Source of the DNA: Clostridium saccharoperbutylacetonicum N1-4(HMT)
Lineage (GTDB): Bacteria > Bacillota > Clostridia > Clostridiales > Clostridiaceae
Length of the DNA stretch: 64,000 nucleotides
Assembly: GCF_000340885.1 (NCBI RefSeq)
Contig: NC_020291.1
Span: forward strand, 6,015,501 to 6,079,500
Direction: 5' to 3'
This document shows, one piece after another, positions 8,863 to 17,030 of the stretch. Each line of letters begins with the position of its first letter. Position 1 is the first letter of the stretch. The notes beneath the pieces are model-generated. The model did no database searches, was not told the DNA's origin, and saw only the letters and a program-made list of their open reading frames with translations. Position numbers and translations under genes: made by a program.

Positions 8863-10035
8863 ATGATTCAGAATGAAAAAAGTTTAGATGGATTGAGAGG
8901 ACTAGCAGCTTTTATTGTTATAATTCATCATTATTTAGTTGGTTTTTATCCTTCAACATATACCGGAAATATCAACAGCATTAGAACCAGTAGTGGCTTT
9001 GATGCACTTATTTCAAGAACACCATTCAATTTATTTTTTAATGGAAATGCTTCAGTATGCATGTTTTTTATTTTAAGTGGATATGTTCTTAGTTGCAAGT
9101 TTTTCAAATATAAAGAAAAAAATATAGTGATTTCAAGTGCAATCAGGAGATATTTAAGATTAATGATACCTGTATTATCTTCAATAGTGTTGGTATTTAT
9201 ACTTATGAAATTCAAGTTATTTTATAATATTCAAGCGTCTACTATAACTGGCTCAGATTGGTGGTTAGGAAGTTTCTATAATTTTGAACCTAATACATTT
9301 GAAATGCTTAAACAAGGATTATATAGAGTGTTCTTTTTTAGTGAAACATCCTATAATGCAGTGCTTTGGACTATGCACTATGAGTTATTTGGTTCCTTTA
9401 TTGTTTTTGGATTTCTTTTTATTTTTGGAAAAATAAAAACCAGAGTAATCACATACATAGTTATAATATTTTTATTATTCAATACTTATTATTTAGCGTT
9501 TATTTTAGGAATGTTTTTAAGTGATATACATAGTGTTAATTGCAAATTAATAAATAAAATAAACTTTAGATTTCCGAAGATATTTTTTCTAATTACGGGA
9601 CTATACTTATGCTCATATCCTTCTGGAGTAGATGTAACTGGAAGCATATATAATTATATAAAAATATCAAAATTTAATGATGTCGTAATGTTATATCATA
9701 TAATAGGTTCTTTCTTTATTATGATCACACTTTTAAATTCATATAAATTAAAAAACTTTTTCTCAAATAAAATATTTTTATTTTTAGGAAAAATATCATT
9801 TTCAATGTATTTAATACATCTTATAGTATTATGTTCATTTTCTAGTTTCATTTTTTTAAATCTTATTAATTATTTTAGATATTACCAAACCTTTTTTATT
9901 ATGTTGATATTATCCATACCATTAATAATACTAATATCACATTGTTTTTATAAATATATTGATTCAAATTCAATAAAATTATCTAAAATATTATATAAGA
10001 AATATTTAGAACATAATACAAAAAACTTTTTCTAA
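8863..10035 (+). CDS. Membrane acyltransferase, acyltransferase-3 family (OafA-like)
   Basis: A 390-residue protein with about ten hydrophobic segments. The start carries the family signature SLDGLRGLAAFIVIIHHYLV, in which the R/K-x-LDGLRG block and the following histidine are conserved in acyltransferase-3 enzymes that O-acetylate cell-surface sugars. The segment FFILSGYVLS near residue 66 and FLGKISFSMYLIHL near 306 are also typical. A GGGAGG ribosome site precedes the ATG by seven bases. It is divergent from the 6362 gene and convergent with the polysaccharide operon. O-acetylation of that polymer is a reasonable inference, but the substrate cannot be read. Base composition is very AT-rich, as in many transferred surface-polysaccharide genes. 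Confidence 0.8.
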   Translation: MIQNEKSLDGLRGLAAFIVIIHHYLVGFYPSTYTGNINSIRTSSGFDALISRTPFNLFFNGNASVCMFFILSGYVLSCKFFKYKEKNIVISSAIRRYLRLMIPVLSSIVLVFILMKFKLFYNIQASTITGSDWWLGSFYNFEPNTFEMLKQGLYRVFFFSETSYNAVLWTMHYELFGSFIVFGFLFIFGKIKTRVITYIVIIFLLFNTYYLAFILGMFLSDIHSVNCKLINKINFRFPKIFFLITGLYLCSYPSGVDVTGSIYNYIKISKFNDVVMLYHIIGSFFIMITLLNSYKLKNFFSNKIFLFLGKISFSMYLIHLIVLCSFSSFIFLNLINYFRYYQTFFIMLILSIPLIILISHCFYKYIDSNSIKLSKILYKKYLEHNTKNFF

Positions 10036-10056
10036 TAATTTGCATATTATAGACAA

Positions 10057-10082
10057 AAGCATTTTATTATAATAAAATGCTT
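10057..10082 (+). terminator. Palindrome after the acyltransferase gene
   Basis: Twelve-base perfect arms (AAGCATTTTATT and complement) around AT, starting 22 bases past the TAA. No long T run follows, so it may be a weak terminator or only an RNA-protecting hairpin. Confidence 0.5.
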
Positions 10083-10157
10083 CATTCGATAACTTTTAAT
10101 TTTTCAATTTAAATTACATTGTGTGATAAAAATGATGCACGAAAATATGTGACTAAT

Positions 10158-10378
10158 AGATTTCTAATTGAATTTAATAGTGTAATTGATTTAATTAGAA
10201 AAATTGATAAAGCTATAGATTTTAATTTTATTTACAGATTTATACTCTGAACTTGACGAACTAAACATTTATGCGCCAGTACTAATTAACTCTATTATGA
10301 TTCAGTAGCTATTCAGAATTCCATCAATAATGCAAAAAATATGAGAAATTGAATTAAACATTCAAGATCAACTTCGTG
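10158..10378 (+). pseudogene. Remnant of an IS1182-type transposase N-terminus
   Basis: Read on the plus strand, this stretch gives LIRKIDKAIDFNFIYRF, then after a frameshift YSELDELNIYAPVLINSIM, IQ, stop, LFRIPSIMQKI, stop, EIELNIQDQ. That order reproduces the N-terminal pattern of IS1182-type transposases (LVRKID-AIDFNFIY, GRPSIDPVVL, IQYLFGIRSMRQTI-EIE-N). Two stops, a frameshift and the missing catalytic two thirds make it a dead fragment. No terminal inverted repeats were seen. It lies between the acyltransferase and the 3' end of the sugar operon, marking past insertion at that edge. Confidence 0.6.
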
Positions 10379-10416
10379 TAAAGACTACCAAATAATTATT
10401 TAAATATAAAATTATA

Positions 10417-10447
10417 CCCAACATAGAATTTAAACTTTTATGTTGGG
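10417..10447 (-). terminator. Terminator at the 3' end of the polysaccharide operon
   Basis: Perfect 9-bp arms (CCCAACATA and complement) with a 13-nt loop, about 70 bases past the last minus-strand stop. T-rich tails exist on both strands (CTTATTTTA on plus, TATAATTTTA on minus), so it may act in both directions. Confidence 0.7.
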
Positions 10448-10515
10448 CTTATTTTATAACTTAAATTACGCTACCGCTACACATCAATCCTTTGACTGTT
10501 GACACTTAAATTTAT

Positions 10516-11469
10516 TCATTCTTGTTGTTGTTTTTCATCAAAATTAATTCTTTGTGCTTCAATTACTAAAGGTCTTTTCATAATTCTAGTATTCATACTC
10601 ATAATATATTCCCCAACTAATCCAATGAAGAAAAGTTGTATTGATCCAAAGAAAAATACTCCAATAAGTATTGGAGCCACGCCTAACGGAAAATCATTCC
10701 AATAAATTATTTTTAATATTAAATATATTACAGAAATTATTATACTTAATGCAGATAATACAAATCCTGCAATTGTAGCAAGTCTAAGGCCTATCTTAGT
10801 GTATGATGTAAAACTAAGCATGGCAGCATCATATAATTTGTAAAAATTATTACTAGTTTTACCAGATCTTCGTTTTTCTTGTTCATATGCAATATCTTTT
10901 CTTTCAAAACCCAATTCAGCAACAATTCCTCTTAAAAATGGTGAAGGATCTCCAAGATTTCTTAAGACATCAATAAAGCTTTTATCATATAATCCAAATC
11001 CTGTAAAATGTTCTATCTGTTCAACACTTGACATTTTTTTTATCATTGTGTAATAACATGATCTCAAAAAATACATAATTTTATTTTCTTTACTTTTAGT
11101 TTTTATACCACAAACTATTTTGTATCCACCTTCCCATTCTTTAATAAACTTAGGAATCATACTAATAGGATCTTGAAAATCAGCACACAATAAAATAGTG
11201 CATTCACCTGTTGTTTGACATAGCCCATAATATGGTGAATTAAACTGACCGAAATTTTTCGCATTAAATATTGCCTTTATGTTTTTGTTTTTTTGACATA
11301 AATTAAGTAATGATTCTCTTGTTTTATCCTTAGAATAATTATCTATAAATATAATTTCATATTCGTAGTTTTCTAATTTATTTTTAAATAAATTAATGAT
11401 TTCCTGACTTAAAGGAATTACATTTTCCTCTTCATTATATGTAGGAATTAATATACTTATTTTTTTCAT
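10516..11469 (-). CDS. GtrB/DPM1-type family 2 glycosyltransferase (polyprenyl-phosphate sugar synthase-like)
   Basis: A 317-residue protein. The GT-A domain begins ISILIPTYNEEENVIPL, has FIDNYSKDKT near residue 47 and the acidic metal site LCADFQDP near 95. Two C-terminal membrane segments follow (LATIAGFVLSALSIIISVIY near 228-250 and IGVFFFGSIQLFFIGLVGEYI near 263-290), the GLVGEYI ending being typical of GtrB/ArnC-like enzymes. Such enzymes load a sugar from a nucleotide donor onto undecaprenyl phosphate at the cytoplasmic face. It is the last gene of the operon. Together with the GtrA-like protein at 14219-14635 it probably supplies a lipid-linked sugar for side-branch addition. The sugar is not readable; the adjacent CDP-sugar genes make a dideoxy or branched sugar a candidate. 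Confidence 0.8.
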   Translation of the reverse strand: MKKISILIPTYNEEENVIPLSQEIINLFKNKLENYEYEIIFIDNYSKDKTRESLLNLCQKNKNIKAIFNAKNFGQFNSPYYGLCQTTGECTILLCADFQDPISMIPKFIKEWEGGYKIVCGIKTKSKENKIMYFLRSCYYTMIKKMSSVEQIEHFTGFGLYDKSFIDVLRNLGDPSPFLRGIVAELGFERKDIAYEQEKRRSGKTSNNFYKLYDAAMLSFTSYTKIGLRLATIAGFVLSALSIIISVIYLILKIIYWNDFPLGVAPILIGVFFFGSIQLFFIGLVGEYIMSMNTRIMKRPLVIEAQRINFDEKQQQE

Positions 11470-11480
11470 TTAACTATCCC

Positions 11481-12392
11481 CTAACCAATAGATTCTAATA
11501 ACATTTTGATCCCTTCTTCAAAATTAATCTCACACGACCATCCTAAATTTTGTTTTAATTTATCTACAACTGGCTCAAAGCTTATAAAACCTTCGCTATT
11601 ATAAGATATTGCACCAAATTTCAGTTCACTTTTAGATTTACTGATTCTTTTCATATCTTTTATAAAGTCTTTAAGCTTCCTGCTATCACCACTTGCAATA
11701 TTATATATACCCTCCACACAAGATTTATTAGCAAGCAAATACATTGCTCTTGCTAAATCTTCTACATGTATAAAGTCCCAACTTTGTATACACTTAGTTA
11801 ATTCTATACTTTCATCTCTTTTCATCTTATCTAAAACTGACATAACTAATGTTCCTTGATAATCATAAATACCATATACGCTAAATATTCTTGTCCAAAT
11901 AAATTTTATATTGTTTTCGTTAGCAATTTTTTTAAGTGCTCGATAAGTTTTTAATTTAGCTTTACCATATTCAGTAACTGGTCTAGCAGGATAGTTTTCA
12001 TCAATCTTTCCAATACATTTACCATATTCAGCTTGAGATCCAGCTCCAATAAATGTATTGCATCCTAATTTTTTAGCAATTTTTAAGGCATTTATTGCAC
12101 AAATGTAATTTTTATTTTGTAAAATAGCATTATCACGATATGGTACCCTTACACCATCCCATGCCAAATGATAAAATATATCTATTTTTATTGTTTCAAT
12201 TTTTTCTGTAAGTCTTCCAATATTTTCTATATCAATTTCTACAACTGTTAAAAGATTGCTTTTTGGTAATCTATCTAAATTTTTTGAATTAGGTCTAACT
12301 ACAGCTATCACAATCCAGTTATTTTTAATATATTCCTTAATTATATGTATTCCTATAAAACTTGTAGCACCAGTTACCACCACATTTTTCAT
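11481..12392 (-). CDS. NAD(P)-dependent sugar reductase/epimerase (extended SDR); YerF- or CDP-abequose-synthase-like role proposed
   Basis: A 303-residue extended short-chain dehydrogenase. The nucleotide-binding loop is VTGATSFIGIHI at residues 5-16 and the catalytic pair is YGKAK (Y-x3-K) near residue 142, preceded by an FIGAGSQAEYG segment. The RIFSVYGIYDYQGTL block is typical of nucleotide-sugar reductases of the CDP-abequose/paratose synthase type. It lies directly downstream of a thiamine-diphosphate enzyme in a run that also holds RfbH, RfbG and RfbF homologues. In yersiniose synthesis the last step is reduction of the ketone in the added two-carbon branch by a reductase (YerF); this gene is the only candidate for it in the window. 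Simple 4-keto reduction to a 3,6-dideoxyhexose is the alternative. Confidence 0.7.
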   Translation of the reverse strand: MKNVVVTGATSFIGIHIIKEYIKNNWIVIAVVRPNSKNLDRLPKSNLLTVVEIDIENIGRLTEKIETIKIDIFYHLAWDGVRVPYRDNAILQNKNYICAINALKIAKKLGCNTFIGAGSQAEYGKCIGKIDENYPARPVTEYGKAKLKTYRALKKIANENNIKFIWTRIFSVYGIYDYQGTLVMSVLDKMKRDESIELTKCIQSWDFIHVEDLARAMYLLANKSCVEGIYNIASGDSRKLKDFIKDMKRISKSKSELKFGAISYNSEGFISFEPVVDKLKQNLGWSCEINFEEGIKMLLESIG

Positions 12393-12423
12393 AATTAATT
12401 ATACCTCTTTCTATTTCTCCAAG

Positions 12424-12472
12424 TTAAGAACATTAGAACTAATATTATTAATATTAGTTCTAATGTTCTTAA
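12424..12472. repeat. Perfect palindrome with 23-bp arms between two operon genes
   Basis: Bases 12424-12446 and 12450-12472 are exact reverse complements around a 3-base centre (ATT). The right arm includes the TAA stop (12469-12471) of the thiamine-diphosphate enzyme gene. On the minus-strand transcript the hairpin is followed by AACTTGGAG rather than a U run, so it does not look like a simple intrinsic terminator. It lies 32 bases before the start of the reductase gene. It could limit read-through, protect mRNA ends or mark an inserted element. Confidence 0.8.
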
Positions 12473-14199
12473 ATATTACAAATTTTGATTAATCTATTAA
12501 ACAAATCTCTATCTAATAATGGATCTTGATCATGAATAGGTTTTCCCATAGCAAGCTTGGGAGACACATAAGTAGTATCAGTTAAACTTAACTCTATAAA
12601 ACAAGGTTTATCATCTATTAATATATCTTCACATTCTGATATTTGCTTTACAGACTTTATATTTATATATCTTAATCCATAAGCATTGGAAATTTTATCA
12701 AAGTCAGGAATTGTATACCCACCATCTTTTTTAGTTTGAACAAAATTAGATTCAAAATACATTTCTTGAAAATGACGAATCATTCCTAATGATTTGTTAT
12801 TAAGTAATATAATCTTGACCGGAATCTTTTCTCTAACTATAAATTGAAGTTCTTGGATATTCATTTGTAATCCACCATCTCCATTAAAACAAATCACATT
12901 TTTTCTACTACCATAATATGCACCTATGGCAGATGGTAGTGAATATCCCATTGCACCATGTCCCCCTGAAAAAAGCATCTTTTGATTGCTCCTTATATTA
13001 AAAGATTGTGCAACCCATACCTGATTTTGTCCAACATCTGTTGTTATAATCGAATCCTCCGGAACCTTATAAGAAAGTTCTTCTATAATATCAGTTTCAT
13101 ATTGTGAATCTATTCCTTTGAGTTCTTCTCTTATTTCCTTGCATACATTTAACCATTTTTCATATCTATCTTTCAATTCAAATTTTTCTGTATTTAATAT
13201 TGGAAATATTTTTTTCAAATCTACAACAAAGTCTATTTCATCTGCTTTAATTTTATTTGTAAGTTCTCCACTATCAATATCTAATCTTATAATTTTTGCA
13301 TTTTCTCCAAACATCTTCAAATTACTTCCAGTTTGTCTACAATCAATTCTAGATCCAATACTTATAATTAAATCACTATTAGATATAATAAAATTTGCAC
13401 ATCTATCCCCATAAGCACCAACAAATCCAAAACCATTTTCAACATTATTAGGTAACACATCTCTTCCAATCATACTTGTGACAACAGGAATACCTATTAA
13501 ATTGACAAAATCTCTAAAATCATTTCTAACATTTGCAATATTAATTCCATTTCCCGCCAAAATAACTGGTCTTCTAGAAAAATTTATCATTTGCAACATA
13601 GTATTCGTCATATAATTATAATAATCACTAATTTCCTTAGGATTTTGTGCTTCATAATGTTTTAAATCGTCAGGAATAATATCTGCTCTTAAAATATTCA
13701 TAGGAATATCTATAAGTACTGGCCCTGGCCTCCCACTTATACATATATCAAATGCTTTCTCAAATTCATACTTAACATTATTCTCATCATCAATTTTCAC
13801 TGCATATTTAGTAATTGATTTTACAATACTTATAATATCCGTTTCTTGAAATCCTTTTTGTCTAACATGTAACTCTCCTTTTGATTCATAAGTATTCACC
13901 TGACCAGTAATAAATATACATGGTATAGAATCAAAGTAGGCATTCGCTATTCCTGTAATAAGATTTGTAGCCCCTGGCCCACTTGTAGCATATGCAACAC
14001 CAGGTTTATTTGATGCCTGAGCATATCCACATGCACAAAATGCAGATGCTTGTTCATGATAATTTACGTGTGCCGATATAAAATCTTTGTACTTATCAAA
14101 AGACTCCATAAGATGTGTTACCATTCCTCCTGGATATCCAAATACATCTGTAACTCCTTTTTCAATCAAAAAAGTTACAATATAATCACTTAGTTTCAT
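12469..14199 (-). CDS. Thiamine-diphosphate-dependent enzyme, acetolactate-synthase-like (YerE-like candidate)
   Basis: A 576-residue protein with the three-domain ThDP layout. The N-terminal pyrimidine domain has the catalytic glutamate in NYHEQASAFCACGYA (Glu49) and SGPGATN; the C-terminal pyrophosphate domain has the GDG...N cofactor motif (FNGDGGLQMNIQEL) from about residue 438, then NNKSLGMIRHFQEMYF. It resembles the acetolactate synthase large subunit, but no regulatory subunit or isoleucine/valine gene is nearby. Instead it sits among RfbF/G/H homologues. In Yersinia pseudotuberculosis, YerE is such an enzyme and transfers a two-carbon unit from pyruvate to C4 of a CDP-3,6-dideoxy-4-ketohexose. 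The context suggests the same chemistry here. A GGAGG site precedes the ATG. Substrate is inferred. Confidence 0.75.
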   Translation of the reverse strand: MKLSDYIVTFLIEKGVTDVFGYPGGMVTHLMESFDKYKDFISAHVNYHEQASAFCACGYAQASNKPGVAYATSGPGATNLITGIANAYFDSIPCIFITGQVNTYESKGELHVRQKGFQETDIISIVKSITKYAVKIDDENNVKYEFEKAFDICISGRPGPVLIDIPMNILRADIIPDDLKHYEAQNPKEISDYYNYMTNTMLQMINFSRRPVILAGNGINIANVRNDFRDFVNLIGIPVVTSMIGRDVLPNNVENGFGFVGAYGDRCANFIISNSDLIISIGSRIDCRQTGSNLKMFGENAKIIRLDIDSGELTNKIKADEIDFVVDLKKIFPILNTEKFELKDRYEKWLNVCKEIREELKGIDSQYETDIIEELSYKVPEDSIITTDVGQNQVWVAQSFNIRSNQKMLFSGGHGAMGYSLPSAIGAYYGSRKNVICFNGDGGLQMNIQELQFIVREKIPVKIILLNNKSLGMIRHFQEMYFESNFVQTKKDGGYTIPDFDKISNAYGLRYINIKSVKQISECEDILIDDKPCFIELSLTDTTYVSPKLAMGKPIHDQDPLLDRDLFNRLIKICNI

Positions 14200-14218
14200 A
14201 TTTTAATTCCTCCAATAC

Positions 14219-14635
14219 TTACTTAAATGCCCAAAACTTATTTAATATAAAATTTAAAGGTATAGTAATAATTAAATTTAATATTGGTGCAATAATATTA
14301 GAAAGATTTAAATGGTCAACCATAACTACTAGTAAAATTGTACTAAATACAAATGTTGTACCATATGAAACAAAAGTTTTTATCATGGGTTTCAAATTAC
14401 CTTTATTACTCTTTTTAAATACATACCTATTATTCCAATAGTAAGCATTTAATACACTTACAATAAATCCAATTGTATTTGCAACAATATAATTAACTTT
14501 AAAATATATTAACACATAATATATTAAAAGGGAAATAAGAGTATTCGATGCCCCTACTATTCCAAATTTAATAAATTGAATTATTATCTTCCAAAAACCT
14601 TGTGTTCTAAAACTTTCAATTGAAAATAACTTCAT
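14219..14635 (-). CDS. GtrA-family membrane protein (putative lipid-linked sugar flippase)
   Basis: A 138-residue protein with four hydrophobic helices and the GtrA pattern: IKFGIVGASNTLISLLIYY near residues 22-40 and NAYYWNNRYVFKK near 64-76, ending NFILNKFWAFK. GtrA proteins are thought to move undecaprenyl-phosphate sugars across the membrane for extracytoplasmic glycosylation. Its start overlaps the stop of the RfbH homologue by one base (TAATG), implying translational coupling. Partners in the operon are the two GtrB-like transferases (10516-11469, 17834-18820) and the GT-C-like membrane proteins. Confidence 0.85.
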   Translation of the reverse strand: MKLFSIESFRTQGFWKIIIQFIKFGIVGASNTLISLLIYYVLIYFKVNYIVANTIGFIVSVLNAYYWNNRYVFKKSNKGNLKPMIKTFVSYGTTFVFSTILLVVMVDHLNLSNIIAPILNLIITIPLNFILNKFWAFK

Positions 14636-15969
14636 TATTTCACAGCCTCTTTAATTGTTTTAGCCATATAATCAATCATTTCATCTGTCATTCCTGGGTA
14701 AACTCCAACCCAAAAAGTATCATTCATGACTCTATCAGTATTTTTCAAATCCCCAACAACACGGTATCCTGTTCCCTCAGTTCTCATCTCATCAAAACAC
14801 GGATGTTTAATAAGGTTTCCTGCAAATAGCATTCTTGTTTGAACTCCATGCTCTTCAACATATTTAACAACCTTATTTCTATCTACACCTTCTTTACATG
14901 TTATAAGAAAACCAAACCAGCTTGGATCAGAATTTTCACACGGAACAGGTAATATTAGTTTATCTTCAACTTCTAATAAACTTTCCTTTAATCTATAAAA
15001 ATTATGTTTTCTTCTTTCAACAAATGAAGGAAATTTTTTAAGTTGAGCACATCCTATAGCAGCTTGCATATCTGTAGCTTTTAAGTTGTAGCCAAAATGT
15101 GAATATACATATTTATGATCATATCCGACAGGTAATTCACCATATTGTTTATCAAAACGATGTTTACATAAATTATCCATACCAGAAGGACATACACAAT
15201 CTCTTCCCCAATCTCTAAATGAACGGATTATTTTATTAAGTAATGCATCATTTGTATATACTGCACCCCCTTCACCCATTGTCATATGATGTGGTGGATA
15301 AAAACTTGAAGTTCCAATATCTCCAATAGTACCTGTAAACTTTTCTTCTCCATCAATAGTATATTTTGACCCTAATGCATCGCAATTATCTTCTATAAGC
15401 CATAAATCATTCTTATCACAAAATTCTTTAACAGCTTTTAAATCAAAGGGATTTCCCAATGTATGTGCAATCATAACTGCTTTAGTTTTTTCTGACAAAG
15501 CCTTTTCAAGCATTGTTACATCAATATTATATTGTGGAATTGCAACATCAACAAAAACAGGAACTGCACCAAATTGAATCATAGGAGTAACAGTAGTTGG
15601 AAATCCTGCTGCAACAGTAATAACTTCATCTCCACGTTTAACTGCCCTTTCTCCAAGTAATGGCGATGTTAATGCCATAAATGCGTTCAAGTTAGCACTT
15701 GAACCAGAATTAACTAGACTACAGTATTTAACATTTAAATATTTAGCAAATTCACTTTCAAATTCATCTGTATATCTTCCTGATGTAAGCCAGAATTCAA
15801 GAGAACTATCTACAAGATTAACCATTTCTGCATTGTCATAAACCCTTGATGCATAGGGAATTCTTTGTCCATATACATAAGCATCTTTTTTATGATATTT
15901 ATCACAATATTGACTAACAAGTTTTAAAATTTCTTCTTTATCTTTTTCTTGATTTAATTTACCAGCCAT
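14635..15969 (-). CDS. rfbH: CDP-4-keto-6-deoxy-D-glucose 3-dehydrase (RfbH/DdhC/E1-like)
   Basis: A 444-residue member of the DegT aminotransferase-like fold that has lost the PLP lysine. The segment SSFYPPHHMTMGEGGAV has histidine (His227/228) at that place, the hallmark of the E1 3-dehydrase. Iron-sulfur ligands are visible: Cys196 in EDNCDALGS and Cys258, Cys260 and Cys268 in RDCVCPSGMDNLC. The C-x-C-x7-C spacing is canonical; the first gap is 61 rather than the 57 I recall for the Yersinia enzyme, because of a few extra residues after Cys196. E1 removes the C3 hydroxyl of CDP-4-keto-6-deoxyglucose with electrons from a reductase partner (E3), which is not seen here. It follows the RfbG homologue by two bases. 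Confidence 0.92.
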   Translation of the reverse strand: MAGKLNQEKDKEEILKLVSQYCDKYHKKDAYVYGQRIPYASRVYDNAEMVNLVDSSLEFWLTSGRYTDEFESEFAKYLNVKYCSLVNSGSSANLNAFMALTSPLLGERAVKRGDEVITVAAGFPTTVTPMIQFGAVPVFVDVAIPQYNIDVTMLEKALSEKTKAVMIAHTLGNPFDLKAVKEFCDKNDLWLIEDNCDALGSKYTIDGEEKFTGTIGDIGTSSFYPPHHMTMGEGGAVYTNDALLNKIIRSFRDWGRDCVCPSGMDNLCKHRFDKQYGELPVGYDHKYVYSHFGYNLKATDMQAAIGCAQLKKFPSFVERRKHNFYRLKESLLEVEDKLILPVPCENSDPSWFGFLITCKEGVDRNKVVKYVEEHGVQTRMLFAGNLIKHPCFDEMRTEGTGYRVVGDLKNTDRVMNDTFWVGVYPGMTDEMIDYMAKTIKEAVK

Positions 15970-15971
15970 TC

Positions 15972-17030
15972 TTATTCTCCTTTGAAAAATTCTATAATTT
16001 GTTTATTCATGCATTCATTAATATCCTTCTGTTCAAAATAACATTTTGCCCATTCAACTGTTTTTTCAATTGCAGTATCTATATTCCATCTAGGTTTCCA
16101 TCCAAATACGGATTTAATTTTAGAACAATCTAATTTTAAAAAATTAGCTTCATGAGGTCCTCCCATAAATTTATCTTCCCAATCCATATTTTGCCCCCAT
16201 TTTTTGCAAAAAACATCTACTAAAATACCTGTTGTTATGCAATCTAATTCGTCTGGTCCAACGTTATAATAATCAGCATATTTTATGTCCTCATATTGCT
16301 TTTGAGCAATCATAAGATATGCACTTAACGGTTCAAGAACATGTTGATATGGTCTGGTTGAATGCGGATTTCTTACTAGTATAGTTTCCTTCTTTTCAGC
16401 TGCTCTTATACAATCTGGAACAATTCTATCTTGAGCAAAATCTCCTCCACCTATTACATTACCTGCTCTTGCTGTAGAAATAGCCACTTGTCCATCAGCA
16501 AAAAATGAATTCTTATAACTATGGGTAACAAGTTCTGAACAAGACTTACTATTTGAGTAAGGATCAAAACCATCTAATGGTTCATTTTCACGATATCCCC
16601 ATTCCCATTCGTTATTTTTATAAACTTTATCTGTTGTTACATTTAAAAATGATTTTACGCATGAATTCTGTCTAACACACTCAAGTATATTAACAGTTCC
16701 CATTACATTTGTTTCATATGTATATACTGGATCTTTATAGCTATCACGTACAATAGGTTGTGCTGCAAGATGAAAAACTATTTCTGGTTTATTTTCATTA
16801 AAAACTTTCATTAGTTTATCTAAATCTCTTATATCACCTATTGTTGAATTTATTTCTTTTCCAACACATGAAATTTCAAATAAATTAGGATTAGTAGGTG
16901 GTATCAATGAATATCCTGTAACTACTGCTCCAGCTTGCACAAGGATCTTACAAAGCCAAGATCCTTTAAATCCAGTATGACCTGTAACCAAAACCTTTTT
17001 CCCTTTATAAAAATTCAAATCAACTACCAT
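15972..17030 (-). CDS. rfbG: CDP-glucose 4,6-dehydratase
   Basis: A 352-residue extended SDR. Residues 5-22 read LNFYKGKKVLVTGHTGFK, the Rossmann G-x2-G-x2-G loop typical of RfbG, and the catalytic motif is FDPYSNSKSCSEL (Y-x3-K). TARAGNVIGGGDFAQDRIV and RPYQHVLEPLSAYL are also family blocks. It converts CDP-glucose to CDP-4-keto-6-deoxyglucose. I chose ATG 17030 because homologues start at about this place and the start then overlaps the RfbF stop by seven bases; the frame is open to another ATG at 17060, which would add ten residues. It sits between RfbF and RfbH homologues in the order of reaction. Confidence 0.92.
   Translation of the reverse strand: MVVDLNFYKGKKVLVTGHTGFKGSWLCKILVQAGAVVTGYSLIPPTNPNLFEISCVGKEINSTIGDIRDLDKLMKVFNENKPEIVFHLAAQPIVRDSYKDPVYTYETNVMGTVNILECVRQNSCVKSFLNVTTDKVYKNNEWEWGYRENEPLDGFDPYSNSKSCSELVTHSYKNSFFADGQVAISTARAGNVIGGGDFAQDRIVPDCIRAAEKKETILVRNPHSTRPYQHVLEPLSAYLMIAQKQYEDIKYADYYNVGPDELDCITTGILVDVFCKKWGQNMDWEDKFMGGPHEANFLKLDCSKIKSVFGWKPRWNIDTAIEKTVEWAKCYFEQKDINECMNKQIIEFFKGE

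Noticed and set aside
12469..14199. Annotation as an ordinary acetolactate synthase large subunit for valine/isoleucine synthesis
   Set aside because: No small subunit or ilv/leu genes are near; the gene is inside a nucleotide-sugar operon next to RfbH, RfbG and RfbF homologues.
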